Assembly (NCBI RefSeq): GCF_003201285.1
Contig: NZ_QICS01000022.1
Location: forward strand, 1-38,245
Direction of reading: 5' to 3'
From: Lachnotalea glycerini
GTDB taxonomy: Bacteria; Bacillota; Clostridia; Lachnospirales; Lachnospiraceae
Length of the DNA stretch: 38,245 nucleotides
Below are positions 15,792 to 24,809 of the stretch, in pieces. Position 1 is the first letter of the stretch. Every line of letters starts with the position of its first letter. Made by a program: the position numbers and the translations under genes. A model generated the notes under the pieces. That model did no database searches. It was given only the letters and a program-made list of their open reading frames with translations, and was not told the origin of the DNA.

Positions 15792-16511
15792 ATGAAAAAT
15801 GATACGGTTTTAGGAAAGCGTTATAAGAAAAGAATTGGAAAATGGATACCGATGTATGGTATTTTATCATTAATCGGGTGTTTTGCAATTAACAGCTTTG
15901 TATACACAGGAACACAACTGCTAATGAAAGATGCACAGCATCACAATCTGACATCTTCGATAGATACAAAGATTCCTTTTATCAAGGAATGGATCGTTAT
16001 TTATCTTATCTGCTATTTGTTCTGGATAATCAATTATATTCTGATTGCCAGAGAAGGATTAGAAAGTTGGTATCGATTTGCTACAGCAGATTTGATGTCC
16101 AGACTGATTTGTGGGATGTTTTTTATATTACTGCCAACGACAATTATACGTCCGCAGGTGTCGGGCAATGATTTTTTCAGTTGGTTAGTAAGATTGGTTT
16201 ATCAGTTAGACCGGCCAACAAATCTTTTCCCATCTATTCATTGTCTGGTTAGTTGGTTTTGCTTTATCGGTATTCGAAAAAGTGTAAGAATATCAAAGTG
16301 GTATAAGCTATTTTCTTGTATATTTGCCATACTGGTGTGCGTGTCTACTCAGTTTACAAAACAGCACTATCTGATGGATATAGTAGGGGGAATACTGCTT
16401 GCGGAATTATGTTATTACATAACAAATCATACGCAGTTATATCTTTACATAGAAAGAATTTTTGAATGGATAGGGCAAAAAGTATTTGGAGAGGCATATT
16501 ATAATGAGTAA
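15792..16511 (+). CDS. PAP2-family membrane phosphatase/phosphotransferase
   Basis: 239 aa membrane protein with about six hydrophobic segments. The lipid-phosphatase motifs are recognisable: motif 1 remnant IIRPQ (R120), motif 2 FPSIH (147-150, with the catalytic His), and motif 3 STQFTKQHYLMD (H192, D196). This form, with Ile inside PSIH and a TKQHY motif, also occurs in inositol-phosphotransferase-like PAP2 proteins. Beside phosphatidylserine synthase and decarboxylase it may dephosphorylate phosphatidic acid, phosphatidylglycerophosphate or undecaprenyl pyrophosphate; the substrate is not determined. RBS is weak (GGATGA). Its end overlaps the next gene by 8 bases. Confidence 0.8.
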   Translation: MKNDTVLGKRYKKRIGKWIPMYGILSLIGCFAINSFVYTGTQLLMKDAQHHNLTSSIDTKIPFIKEWIVIYLICYLFWIINYILIAREGLESWYRFATADLMSRLICGMFFILLPTTIIRPQVSGNDFFSWLVRLVYQLDRPTNLFPSIHCLVSWFCFIGIRKSVRISKWYKLFSCIFAILVCVSTQFTKQHYLMDIVGGILLAELCYYITNHTQLYLYIERIFEWIGQKVFGEAYYNE

Positions 16512-17532
16512 AAGAAGAGGCATTTTGAACACAATATTTTTGGTATCAGTATTTGTTATTACATTTTATTACATTTTTCATGGGCAAGACATGGTTGAGC
16601 TTCGAAGATATATTCGCAATGCAGATGTTAGTTACTGGCTTGTGGCAGTATTATGTGTCATATTTTTTATAGGAAGTGAATCAGTAATTATTTTCTATAT
16701 GATGCATACAATTAAACAAAAGATTCATCTGGGACACTGTTTCTTATATTCGTTTGTTGGATTTTTCTTTAGCTGTATCACACCATCAGCGACAGGAGGG
16801 CAGCCGGCACAGATTTATTATATGCGTAAGGATAAGATACCAACTCCGATTGCGACATTGGTACTGATGGTTGTAACAATTACATATAAAATGGTACTTG
16901 TAATATTAGGTTTATTGGTTGTAGTGATAAGACCGATAGAAATGATACAATACTTACAACCAGTACTTGGTTGGTGCTATCTGGGACTAATACTAAATGT
17001 ATTCTGCGTTAGTTATATGCTTCTTCTTGTATTTCACCCGACGATGGCAAAAAATACACTGAAAATGATTATTATGCTGCTTCACAAAATCCATCTGGTG
17101 AAGCGTAGCAATCATTACTTGGAAAAAATTGAACACGCAATGCAGCAGTATCAAGACGTTGCATCATATTTTCGAATTCATAAATGGGTTGTGTGGAATG
17201 TGCTTTTAATTACTATTGTACAAAGATTACTACTTTTTTATGTAACATATCTTACGCTCCAATCATTTGGGTTTAAAGGTATGGGAATGACAACCATTGT
17301 AGTTCTACAGGGAATGATTTCGGTAGCTGTAGATATGCTTCCACTTCCTGGTGGAATGGGAATCAGTGAGAAGCTGTTTTTAACGATTTTTACACCAATA
17401 TGTGGAAGTATTACATTACCAGCAATGGTAGTAAGCAGAGGTTTGGGATACTATACACAGCTTATCCTAAGCGCACTGCTAACAGTTGTTGCACACTTGA
17501 TGATAGGCAGAGAAAGAAAGAGGAAGAAGTAA
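16504..17532 (+). CDS. UPF0104 / lysylphosphatidylglycerol-synthase transmembrane-domain protein
   Basis: 342 aa polytopic membrane protein (about eight helices) of the LPG_synthase_TM / flippase-like family. Typical motifs are FFFSCITPSATGGQPAQIYY, a charged cytoplasmic stretch near residue 195-215, and LPLPGGMGISEKLF near the C terminus. The start is ATG 16504, with GGAGAGG at 16489-16495; an in-frame TTG at 16486 coincides with that RBS. It lacks the soluble aminoacyl-transferase domain of MprF, so it is not a complete lysyl-PG synthase. Neighbours suggest a lipid-translocation or lipid-trafficking role. Confidence 0.85.
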   Translation: MSKRRGILNTIFLVSVFVITFYYIFHGQDMVELRRYIRNADVSYWLVAVLCVIFFIGSESVIIFYMMHTIKQKIHLGHCFLYSFVGFFFSCITPSATGGQPAQIYYMRKDKIPTPIATLVLMVVTITYKMVLVILGLLVVVIRPIEMIQYLQPVLGWCYLGLILNVFCVSYMLLLVFHPTMAKNTLKMIIMLLHKIHLVKRSNHYLEKIEHAMQQYQDVASYFRIHKWVVWNVLLITIVQRLLLFYVTYLTLQSFGFKGMGMTTIVVLQGMISVAVDMLPLPGGMGISEKLFLTIFTPICGSITLPAMVVSRGLGYYTQLILSALLTVVAHLMIGRERKRKK

Positions 17533-17533
17533 A

Positions 17534-18229
17534 ATGATAGGTTTTTATGATTATACAGTAGTACTTACATATATTAGTCTGGTGTGTTCCATATTTGGTA
17601 TGACACAGGCAATTAGCGGCAGATTTCGCACGGCTATTGTTTGTCTTGCATTATCAGGGCTTTGTGATATGTTTGATGGGAAAATTGCTAGAACAAAAAA
17701 GAATCGAACAGAGGATGAGAAGCTGTTTGGTGTGCAGATTGACTCTTTATGCGATGTAGTATGTTTTGGAGTCTTTCCGGCATTGATGTGCTATGTGCTT
17801 GGAGTAAGAGGTGTCTTAGGCGGAATTGTAATTTCCTATTATGCTGTATGCTCTGTTATCCGGCTGGGTTTTTATAATGTTTTAGAGACAAACAGGCAAA
17901 GACAAGAGGATGGAGCCAATCAGTATTACCATGGACTTCCAATTACAACGATAACCATTGTACTACCATTAATATTTTTGTTTAATTTTCTTATTTCACA
18001 ACAAGTTTTTGTATGGGTTTTAATGGCAACATTATATATAGTAGGTACTTTGTTTATTATTAATTTTAAATTGAGAAAACCTTCTAACAAACAGTTGTTT
18101 TTATTAGTTATGGTAGTTGCTTGTGCTGTTATAGTTATCTTGTTATTTTCCAGATATCACATTGCACATATGGGGTTACCTGAGATTCCATTAATAAAAA
18201 AATTATTGGAATTGAGGAAAATTTTATGA
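17534..18229 (+). CDS. pssA: CDP-diacylglycerol--serine O-phosphatidyltransferase
   Basis: Membrane enzyme that makes phosphatidylserine from CDP-diacylglycerol and L-serine. 231 aa with several helices. The CDP-alcohol phosphotransferase motif is present as D45-x2-D48-G49-x2-A52-R53 ... G66-x3-D70-x3-D74. The stretch between AR and G is 12 residues, longer than the usual 8-9 of the motif. The ATG follows the preceding stop by one base, and the 3' end overlaps psd by four bases (ATGA), a translational-coupling arrangement. The pairing with psd identifies the alcohol as serine. Confidence 0.92.
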   Translation: MIGFYDYTVVLTYISLVCSIFGMTQAISGRFRTAIVCLALSGLCDMFDGKIARTKKNRTEDEKLFGVQIDSLCDVVCFGVFPALMCYVLGVRGVLGGIVISYYAVCSVIRLGFYNVLETNRQRQEDGANQYYHGLPITTITIVLPLIFLFNFLISQQVFVWVLMATLYIVGTLFIINFKLRKPSNKQLFLLVMVVACAVIVILLFSRYHIAHMGLPEIPLIKKLLELRKIL

Positions 18230-19086
18230 AAAGCGTAGATCGTAATGGTTATGAAATAAAACAAAATGAAACTCAGAATCAGATGCTTGGTTTTTTATAC
18301 CAGAACAAGATTGGAAGAATCATATTGTCGCAGCTTGTAAAACCGTGGGTTTCTAAAGCCATGGGCATATTACTGAATCTCTCAGTATCTAAATGGCTGA
18401 TAGGTTCTTTTGTTAAAAAAAATGATATAGATTTATCCGAATATGAAGATAGGAAATACCGTTCGTATAATGATTTTTTTACAAGAAAAATCAAGGAAGG
18501 ACATCGCAAGATTGATGAGCAGCCAGAACATCTGATAGCACCTTGCGATAGTAAGTTAAGTGTATATTCGATTTCTGCAGATGCTCGTTTTAAAATAAAG
18601 GACACACTATATACGATGGAAAGCTTGTTAAGAAGTAAGAAGCTTGCAACTCATTATGAGGGAGGATTGTTATTGATTTTTCGTCTTACGGTGGATGATT
18701 ATCATCGATTCTGCTATACTGATAATGGAGTTAAGACTAAGAATTATAAGATACCGGGTGTATATCATACGGTGAATCCTCTTGCTAATGACGTGATACC
18801 AATATATAAGGAAAATACGAGAGAATTTTCAATTATAAAAAGTGAAAATTTTGGAAATATTCTTACGATGGAGGTTGGTGCCCTGCTTGTTGGAAGGATT
18901 GTAAATTATCACGAGAAAGCTAACGTCAGACGGGGAGAAGAAAAAGGAAAATTTGAATTTGGAGGATCTACCATTATTCTTTGCCTAGAAAAGGGAAGAG
19001 TTATAATAGATGAAGATATACTAGCTAATTCTTTAAATGGAGTAGAAACAGTAGTTAAGATGGGTGAGAAAATTGGAATAGCTTGA
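18226..19086 (+). CDS. psd: Phosphatidylserine decarboxylase proenzyme
   Basis: Converts phosphatidylserine to phosphatidylethanolamine. 286 aa. It is a self-cleaving pyruvoyl enzyme: the GGST motif is at 246-249, so cleavage between G247 and S248 would give a large beta chain and a short alpha chain whose Ser becomes the pyruvoyl group. Other conserved blocks are YRSYNDFFTRKIKEGHR, LIAPCDSKL, FRLTVDDYHRFCY and VGALLVGRIV. It overlaps pssA by ATGA. With pssA it makes this operon a PE synthesis unit. Confidence 0.95.
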   Translation: MKSVDRNGYEIKQNETQNQMLGFLYQNKIGRIILSQLVKPWVSKAMGILLNLSVSKWLIGSFVKKNDIDLSEYEDRKYRSYNDFFTRKIKEGHRKIDEQPEHLIAPCDSKLSVYSISADARFKIKDTLYTMESLLRSKKLATHYEGGLLLIFRLTVDDYHRFCYTDNGVKTKNYKIPGVYHTVNPLANDVIPIYKENTREFSIIKSENFGNILTMEVGALLVGRIVNYHEKANVRRGEEKGKFEFGGSTIILCLEKGRVIIDEDILANSLNGVETVVKMGEKIGIA

Positions 19087-19114
19087 TTTATCAATTAGGA
19101 AAGAGAGGAATAAG

Positions 19115-20128
19115 ATGTACAGTTTTAAAAATGACTATAGTGAAGGTGCCCATCCAAGAATACTGGAAGCTCTTATGAAAACAAACATGGAGCAGACAAT
19201 CGGATATGGGTTAGATGAATATTCAGGCAAGGCCAAGGAGCTGATTCAAAGCCTTGTTGGAAATACAAATGCCAATGTTCATTTTTTAGTAGGCGGAACA
19301 CAAACAAACCAGACAGCACTAGCAGCTTTTCTAAAGCCTTATCAGGCAGCAATAGCGGCTGAAACGGGACATATCAATGTTCACGAAACCGGAGCCATTG
19401 AGGCGACTGGGCATAAGGTGGTTACAGCAAAGACGGCAGATGGAAAACTTACCCCCTCTTTGATTAAAGAGGTGCTTGAGTTTCATACCGATGAACATAT
19501 GGTGCAGCCAAAGCTTGTCTATATCTCCAATTCAACCGAGCTTGGTACGGTTTATAGTAAAGATGAATTAGAAAAACTATCAGATTTTTGTAAGGAATAT
19601 GATTTATATTTGTATCTGGATGGTGCAAGACTGGGAGCAGCCCTTGTAAGCGAGAAAAACGATTTAACATTAAAAGACATAGCGAGCCTCACAGATGCTT
19701 TTTATATTGGAGGAACCAAAAATGGCGCATTGTTTGGAGAAGCACTCGTAATCATAAAGGAAGAATTGAAAAAGGATTTTCGATATATGATAAAGCGCCA
19801 TGGAGGTATGTTTGCCAAAGGAAGAATTCTTGGAATACAGTTTTTAGAGTTGTTTAAGGATAATTTGTATTACAATCTGGCAGAGCATGCCGACCAAATG
19901 TCTATGAAATTAAAGGAAGCATTGCAAGAAAAAGGATACCAATTTGCATCTGATTCTTACACAAACCTACAATTTCCGATCATGACAAATGAGGAAATAG
20001 CAAGGCTTGAAGAGAGCTTTCGTTTTGAATTGATTGAAAAGATAGATGAGGATAAATCAGTAATTCGTCTTGTGACCTCTTTTGCCACAACAAAAGAAGG
20101 GGTTGAGGAATTTATCAAAAAATTATAA
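19115..20128 (+). CDS. ltaE: Low-specificity L-threonine aldolase family (PLP enzyme)
   Basis: Fold-type I PLP enzyme of the Beta_elim_lyase family, cleaving L-threonine or allo-threonine to glycine and acetaldehyde. 337 aa. The PLP lysine is K202 in YIGGTKNG; D169 in YLDGARLG should contact the pyridine nitrogen; GGTQTN (60-65) binds phosphate; H86/H90 lie near the cofactor face. ATG 19115 has GAGAGGA upstream, 28 bases after psd with no terminator between, so it may be co-transcribed with the phospholipid genes. The closely related phenylserine-aldolase-type activity cannot be excluded. Confidence 0.87.
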   Translation: MYSFKNDYSEGAHPRILEALMKTNMEQTIGYGLDEYSGKAKELIQSLVGNTNANVHFLVGGTQTNQTALAAFLKPYQAAIAAETGHINVHETGAIEATGHKVVTAKTADGKLTPSLIKEVLEFHTDEHMVQPKLVYISNSTELGTVYSKDELEKLSDFCKEYDLYLYLDGARLGAALVSEKNDLTLKDIASLTDAFYIGGTKNGALFGEALVIIKEELKKDFRYMIKRHGGMFAKGRILGIQFLELFKDNLYYNLAEHADQMSMKLKEALQEKGYQFASDSYTNLQFPIMTNEEIARLEESFRFELIEKIDEDKSVIRLVTSFATTKEGVEEFIKKL

Positions 20129-20285
20129 AATAGTATAATAAAAACACATGTTTATAAATTGACTTGTTTGCATATTACTCATAAGAAACTGAAATATAAT
20201 AACAATTGCGATAAATATGTGGTTTATTATAATGTTTATGAAGGATAAAAGAAAGATAGGTAATGGAAGCGTTGGAGGTAACAAA

Positions 20286-21170
20286 ATGAAGTTAAATAAG
20301 AAAATACTGAGTGTAACATTAGCATTTATAATGCTTTTATCAACATCATTAACAGCTTTTGCAGAAAGTGATTCTAAATCATTTTTAGCGTTGGGTGCAG
20401 ACTTGACGGAGTCAGAAAAAGCGACAGTGCTTGATTTGCTTGGTGTGGATCAAAATGACTTAAGTAATTATGATGTGGTAACAATATCTAATGAGGATGA
20501 GAAGAATTATTTAAGTGATTATATGTCAGAAAGTGTAATAGGAGGACGTTCCCTTTCTTCAGTTCTGATCGAAAAGCAGGATTCAGGGCATGGAATCTAT
20601 GTTACAACACATAATATTACATATTGTACAACAGGAATGTATCGTAATGCATTGATCACTGCAGGAATAACAGATGCAGATGTTACTGTTGCCGGTCCAT
20701 TTGATATTTCAGGAACAGCAGCCTTAGTTGGTGCCTTAAAGGCATATGAGGTCATGACAGGTGAAACTGTATCAGAGGAAAGCATTGATGCTGCGGTAAA
20801 TGAGTTGGTTACAACAGGAAGCATTGCCGATACCTTGGGTGATAGTGAAAAAGTTGAACAGCTTATGGCACTTGCAAAACAGTATGTGGTGGAAGGAAAT
20901 CTTGACTCACAAGAAGATATTATGAATGCAATTGATAAGGCAGCCGAGGAATTAGATATTACCCTGACCGATTCACAGCGTAGTCAAATCAGTACTTTAA
21001 TGGAGAAAATATCAACATTAGATATAGATAAAGAAGCTTTAAAGGCACAGGCAAAAGAATTATATAATAGCCTGAAAGATATGGGAATAGATTTAGATGA
21101 TGCGGGTGTCCGAGCTAAGTTGAAGGATATTTTTGTAAGTTTTATAGAATTATTAAAAAGCTTTTTTTAG
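20286..21170 (+). CDS. Secreted DUF1002 (YpuA-like) protein
   Basis: 294 aa exported protein of unknown function. ATG 20286 is preceded by GGAGG; it begins a classic signal peptide (KLNKK, hydrophobic core, cleavage after AFA at about residue 26). An earlier ATG in frame at 20217 would bury the signal. The mature part has the DUF1002 pattern: FLALGADLTESEKATVLDLL, a conserved GIYVTTHNITYCTTGMYRNAL segment, then VAGPFDISGTAALVGALKAYE. An acidic helical C-terminal region (about 180-290) has no recognised domain. A TATAAT at 20195-20200 may be its -10. It lies between the phospholipid genes and a sensor system, so an envelope role is plausible but unproven. Confidence 0.85.
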   Translation: MKLNKKILSVTLAFIMLLSTSLTAFAESDSKSFLALGADLTESEKATVLDLLGVDQNDLSNYDVVTISNEDEKNYLSDYMSESVIGGRSLSSVLIEKQDSGHGIYVTTHNITYCTTGMYRNALITAGITDADVTVAGPFDISGTAALVGALKAYEVMTGETVSEESIDAAVNELVTTGSIADTLGDSEKVEQLMALAKQYVVEGNLDSQEDIMNAIDKAAEELDITLTDSQRSQISTLMEKISTLDIDKEALKAQAKELYNSLKDMGIDLDDAGVRAKLKDIFVSFIELLKSFF

Positions 21171-21203
21171 CATAGATTATTTCAAAATAGACAAAATAAA
21201 AAG

Positions 21204-21239
21204 GTGTATTTAACTTACATAAGTTAATGCACTTTTTTT
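21204..21239 (+). terminator. Intrinsic terminator after the DUF1002 gene
   Basis: GTGTATTTAACTT (from 21204) pairs with AAGTTAATGCAC (21221-21232), with one bulged T and one G-U, followed by seven T (21233-21239). Repeat fragment R3 starts inside the T-run. Confidence 0.85.
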
Positions 21240-21275
21240 CATAGAAAAGACCATGTTGTGGTAATGTATAAAAGT
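21237..21275 (+). repeat. Dispersed structured repeat, linker-only fragment R3
   Basis: TTTCATAGAAAAGACC (21237-21252) followed by ATGTTGTGGTAATGTATAAA matches the closing inverted repeat plus the linker of the repeat family (compare 294-323 and 32504-32543). The body is absent. Confidence 0.6.
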
Positions 21276-21292
21276 GCAACATCTTTATTTAA

Positions 21293-21312
21293 TTAAGAAA
21301 AATTTAAGAAAA
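21293..21312 (+). promoter_or_regulatory. Tandem TTAAGAAAA direct repeat, possible response-regulator site
   Basis: TTAAGAAAA occurs at 21293-21301 and 21304-21312, an 11-base period. OmpR/PhoB-type regulators bind such tandem half-sites on one DNA face, and the adjacent gene encodes one, so autoregulation is the natural reading. It lies about 120 bases before the regulator start. Confidence 0.4.
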
Positions 21313-21428
21313 TTCATGACTCGGTATTAAAAATATATTGTTAAAGTATATCCAGTTACGATGTTTTGATATATAATTTTATGATATCAATGAATTAGTA
21401 GATAAAAATGTGAAAGAGGTGGAATCAT

Positions 21429-22124
21429 TTGTTTAATATATTAGTATGTGATGATGACAAAGAGATAGTGGAAGCAATTGAAATTTATTTATTACAAGAA
21501 GGATATCATGTTCTGAAGGCATACGATGGAAAAGAAGCGATTAAAGCTTTGGAGCAAAACGAAATCCATTTATTGATTATGGATGTAATGATGCCAAAGC
21601 TTGATGGAATTCGGGCAACACTTCAAATTAGACAAAGCAGCAGTATTCCAATCATAATATTATCTGCAAAATCTGAGGATAATGATAAAATTCTGGGATT
21701 AAATATTGGAGCAGATGATTATGTAACCAAACCGTTTAATCCACTTGAGCTTATAGCAAGAGTAAAGTCACAGCTACGCCGATTTACCAAACTTGGAAAC
21801 ATTTGTGAAGAGGAGAATGGAACGGTGTATAAAACCGGAGGCCTTTTAATAGATGATGAACGAAAGACAGTTAGTGTTGAGGGAGAAAGTGTAAAACTTA
21901 CACCGATTGAATATAATATATTGCTGCTTCTTGTTAAAAATAAAGGAAGAGTATTTTCGATTGACCAAATATATGAAAATATATGGAATGAAGATGCAGT
22001 TGGAGCAGATAATACCGTTGCTGTTCATATCAGACATATCAGAGAAAAAATAGAGATAAATCCTAAGGAGCCCCGCTACCTTAAAGTGGTATGGGGAATT
22101 GGCTATAAAGTTGAGAAAATATAG
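21429..22124 (+). CDS. Two-component response regulator, OmpR/PhoB family
   Basis: 231 aa. The receiver domain has an acidic pocket D8-D9-D10, phospho-acceptor D52 in LIMDVMMPKLDG, and the conserved Lys in DYVTKPF near residue 101. The C-terminal winged helix (about 135-230) has LTPIEYNILLLLVKNKGRVFS and ENIWNEDAVGADNTVAVHIRHIREKI, typical of VanR/PhoB-type regulators. Start is TTG 21429 with AAAGAGGTGG upstream. The kinase gene follows after 15 bases. Confidence 0.93.
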   Translation: MFNILVCDDDKEIVEAIEIYLLQEGYHVLKAYDGKEAIKALEQNEIHLLIMDVMMPKLDGIRATLQIRQSSSIPIIILSAKSEDNDKILGLNIGADDYVTKPFNPLELIARVKSQLRRFTKLGNICEEENGTVYKTGGLLIDDERKTVSVEGESVKLTPIEYNILLLLVKNKGRVFSIDQIYENIWNEDAVGADNTVAVHIRHIREKIEINPKEPRYLKVVWGIGYKVEKI

Positions 22125-22139
22125 AAAGCTGGTGAACCC

Positions 22140-24551
22140 TTGAATAAAATAAAATATTCAAATATTACTAGAATGATTGCGTTTTTAATTCAGCAAGTAT
22201 TAGTAATCACTACGGTGGCACTGGCTTTTTATCTAAGTAATATTATTCTAAGCATAGATGATATAAAAGAAGCAATGAGTGGAAAAAGCTATCTGGAGTC
22301 GCAATATTTTAAAGATCAGCTTATTAATAAAATTTACAGTGCAAATCAATTTATGGATTACCAAAAGGATTTTGAGGTAGCCGGAGAGTATAATGGAAAT
22401 AAGGAAGTAACGATAAGCCAATTTTTAAACGATAATAGTGAAATGAGTCAGTTTAGTGAAACGCAAATCTATAGTCTGCAGGATTTAGTTGATTGGAGCC
22501 AGGGTCAAATTGAAATGATTTCGTTGTATGAAGCTCTGACGGATTATTTGTATGGTACAAACAATATAGAAGCGACAAGCAAACCTGCAACAGTTATGGA
22601 TGCAGATGCTGATGAGATAGATAGTGATGAATCATTAACCGCTGATTATAAAACGTTTTCAGATAATATGAAAAGCTTAGGAATTGCAGTTACATCCGAT
22701 ATGCTTCAAATCGAAGTACCAAAGGAAAATTATCTGACAACGAAAACGTCTTTAATAGACTATTGTCTTGAAAACGACGACTTCTCTGAAATAGAAAAAA
22801 TCAGCATGGAAATGCAAGAGGCTTTAAATAATATTGCAGAGGAATATACTTTTTATAATCAATACGCAGCCTATTTCAAAAGTGTAGACAGCTCAAACTT
22901 TAAGATATATATTCAGGACTATAAAGGCGATATTTTATTCAATAACTGTGTTGGTGATAATACAAATTATGAAGAATATTTTAACAATAATATAAGTTGT
23001 GGCATAATCTATAATGCAACAACGAATGAATTTTCATTTACTAATTTTATCATTGATGATGTATATTCTAATGTTGATTTATTTAAAATTCCCGATCAGG
23101 TGAATTATATATATGCGGTAGGAATTGATTCGAGATATCTACACAGTGATGAATTTTCAGTTGCAAATTATAACTATGACCATAATAGAGACTCAATTAT
23201 AGTGTTGGTAGTTAGTATGCTGATTATTTTAATTTGCTTTATTTATCTTGTTGCTGTAAGTGGCAGAAGCGACAAGGATGAAGAAATTCATTTAAACGGC
23301 TTTGACAAAATAAAAACTGAAATTGGTGCAGGGATAGGGATTGTGATAGGTGCAGGAATTTTAGGATTTTTTCCTATTAATTCCCTGAATAATAGATTAA
23401 GTACCCAGGTGCTTGTAATTGGTGTAATGGGACTGGAATCCATGCTCTTCACTCTAGAATTCTTAAGTTTGACTAAAAGAATTAAAGCTGGACAATTATG
23501 GAAAAACAGCATATTGTACATGATTATTAAATGGAGCAGGATATTTTTCAGGTATAGGAAAGTGACAACTAAAATTGTAATACTGTATTCTGCATTTTTG
23601 ATTATTACCTTAGGTTTACTGGATATTGTTTTTAGTGATGGAAGCTTTTTTATGTTATTAGTATGGTTTGTATTTGTAGGTGTAGTCGGAATTATACTGC
23701 TTAGGGAAGCAGTGGCAAGACAACGAATTATGAACGGTATTGAGAAGATAACAAGTGGAGACTTAGATAATAAAATTGATGTTACGGATTTGAAGGGAAG
23801 TAATCAATTGTTGGCACAGGCCATTAATAATATTGGTGAAGGTTTACATAATGCAGTGGATGCCAGCATGAGAAACGAACGTTTAAAGACGGATTTAATT
23901 ACGAACGTTTCACATGATATTAAGACACCTTTAACCTCAATCATTAATTATGTTGATTTGATTAAAAGGGAAAATATAGAAGATGAGAAAATAAAAGGAT
24001 ATGTTGATATTTTGGATAAGAAATCACAAAGACTTAAAAATCTGACAGAGGATTTGGTAGAGGCTTCTAAGATTAGCTCAGGAAATATAAAGCTGGAAAT
24101 GACAAAAATTAATTTTGTAGAGCTGATTAATCAAACTGAAGGTGAATTTAGTGAAAAATTTGGAGCCAAAGGACTGCAAGTAATAAAAACCATTCCTGAA
24201 GATTCGGTGAGTATAAACGCTGACGGAAGACGAATTTGGCGTGTGGTTGAAAATTTATATAATAATATAGCAAAATATGCTATGGAAAACTCAAGAGTTT
24301 ATATTGATTTAAAAGCAGATAAAGATCAAGTGGTTTTTTCTGTTAAGAATATTTCGGAGCATCCGCTAAACATCAATGCAGATGAATTAACAGAGCGCTT
24401 TATCAGGGGAGATGTATCAAGAAGTACGGAGGGAAGCGGACTTGGTCTTTCCATTGCAAAGAATTTAACCAATCTTCAAAAAGGAACCTTTGAAATTTAT
24501 CTGGACGGAGATTTATTCCGTGTAACGATTACGTTTCCACGAGTGGTATAA
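22140..24551 (+). CDS. Sensor histidine kinase with large extracytoplasmic domain and multiple membrane segments
   Basis: 803 aa. A helix at about 11-33 is followed by an external domain of about 310 residues without recognised fold. Five hydrophobic segments follow (about 351-374, 390-408, 417-440, 478-497, 502-522). A HAMP-like linker (530-570) comes next, then HisKA with NVSHDIKTPLTS (phospho-acceptor H592), an N-box VVENLYNNIAKYA and a G-box STEGSGLGLSIAKNL. The catalytic parts look intact. Start TTG 22140 is just behind a weak GGTGA; no better in-frame start is near. It is the partner of the regulator encoded upstream. The stimulus is unknown; the extra membrane bundle suggests sensing at or in the membrane. 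Confidence 0.9.
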   Translation: MNKIKYSNITRMIAFLIQQVLVITTVALAFYLSNIILSIDDIKEAMSGKSYLESQYFKDQLINKIYSANQFMDYQKDFEVAGEYNGNKEVTISQFLNDNSEMSQFSETQIYSLQDLVDWSQGQIEMISLYEALTDYLYGTNNIEATSKPATVMDADADEIDSDESLTADYKTFSDNMKSLGIAVTSDMLQIEVPKENYLTTKTSLIDYCLENDDFSEIEKISMEMQEALNNIAEEYTFYNQYAAYFKSVDSSNFKIYIQDYKGDILFNNCVGDNTNYEEYFNNNISCGIIYNATTNEFSFTNFIIDDVYSNVDLFKIPDQVNYIYAVGIDSRYLHSDEFSVANYNYDHNRDSIIVLVVSMLIILICFIYLVAVSGRSDKDEEIHLNGFDKIKTEIGAGIGIVIGAGILGFFPINSLNNRLSTQVLVIGVMGLESMLFTLEFLSLTKRIKAGQLWKNSILYMIIKWSRIFFRYRKVTTKIVILYSAFLIITLGLLDIVFSDGSFFMLLVWFVFVGVVGIILLREAVARQRIMNGIEKITSGDLDNKIDVTDLKGSNQLLAQAINNIGEGLHNAVDASMRNERLKTDLITNVSHDIKTPLTSIINYVDLIKRENIEDEKIKGYVDILDKKSQRLKNLTEDLVEASKISSGNIKLEMTKINFVELINQTEGEFSEKFGAKGLQVIKTIPEDSVSINADGRRIWRVVENLYNNIAKYAMENSRVYIDLKADKDQVVFSVKNISEHPLNINADELTERFIRGDVSRSTEGSGLGLSIAKNLTNLQKGTFEIYLDGDLFRVTITFPRVV

Positions 24552-24556
24552 GTATT

Positions 24557-24614
24557 TATTTTAATAAGGGTATTCGGTATTTACGAAAAATATCGAATGC
24601 CCTTTATTAAAAAT
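24557..24614 (+). terminator. Long hairpin after the sensor kinase gene
   Basis: TATTTTAATAAGGG and TATTCGGTATTT (24557-24582) pair with AAATATCGAATGCCC and TTTATTAAAAATA (24588-24614) around an ACGA loop, giving over 20 paired bases with few defects. The AT-rich base of the stem could support termination in either direction. Confidence 0.6.
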
Positions 24615-24617
24615 ATT

Positions 24618-24660
24618 TGCTATAATAAAGACAGTGTGATAAAAATAAAAGGAGTGGTAG
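24618..24660 (+). promoter_or_regulatory. Extended -10 motif and RBS-like site without a start codon
   Basis: TG-C-TATAAT (24618-24626) is followed by AAAAGGAG (24647-24654) at a normal distance from position 24661, where ATT stands instead of a start codon. The frame from ATT stays open for 41 codons to TAA at 24784-24786, including a Cys-x2-Cys pair. This may be the relic of a short gene. No homologue is recognised. Confidence 0.25.
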
Positions 24661-24809
24661 ATTTCTAGCGAATTGTCTTTTGAGAAAGATTGTAAGATTT
24701 GCAACCTCTTTAATTTTTATAACATTGTCCTCCCCTTATATAAAGTTCTTTTTTATATTTATCATACATATTACCTAAGGGAATAAGCAAGATTTTTTTA
24801 TAGAAAAGC

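Noticed and set aside
15989-16171. Short plus-strand open frame inside the PAP2 gene
   Set aside because: It overlaps the PAP2 coding sequence in another frame, without an RBS.
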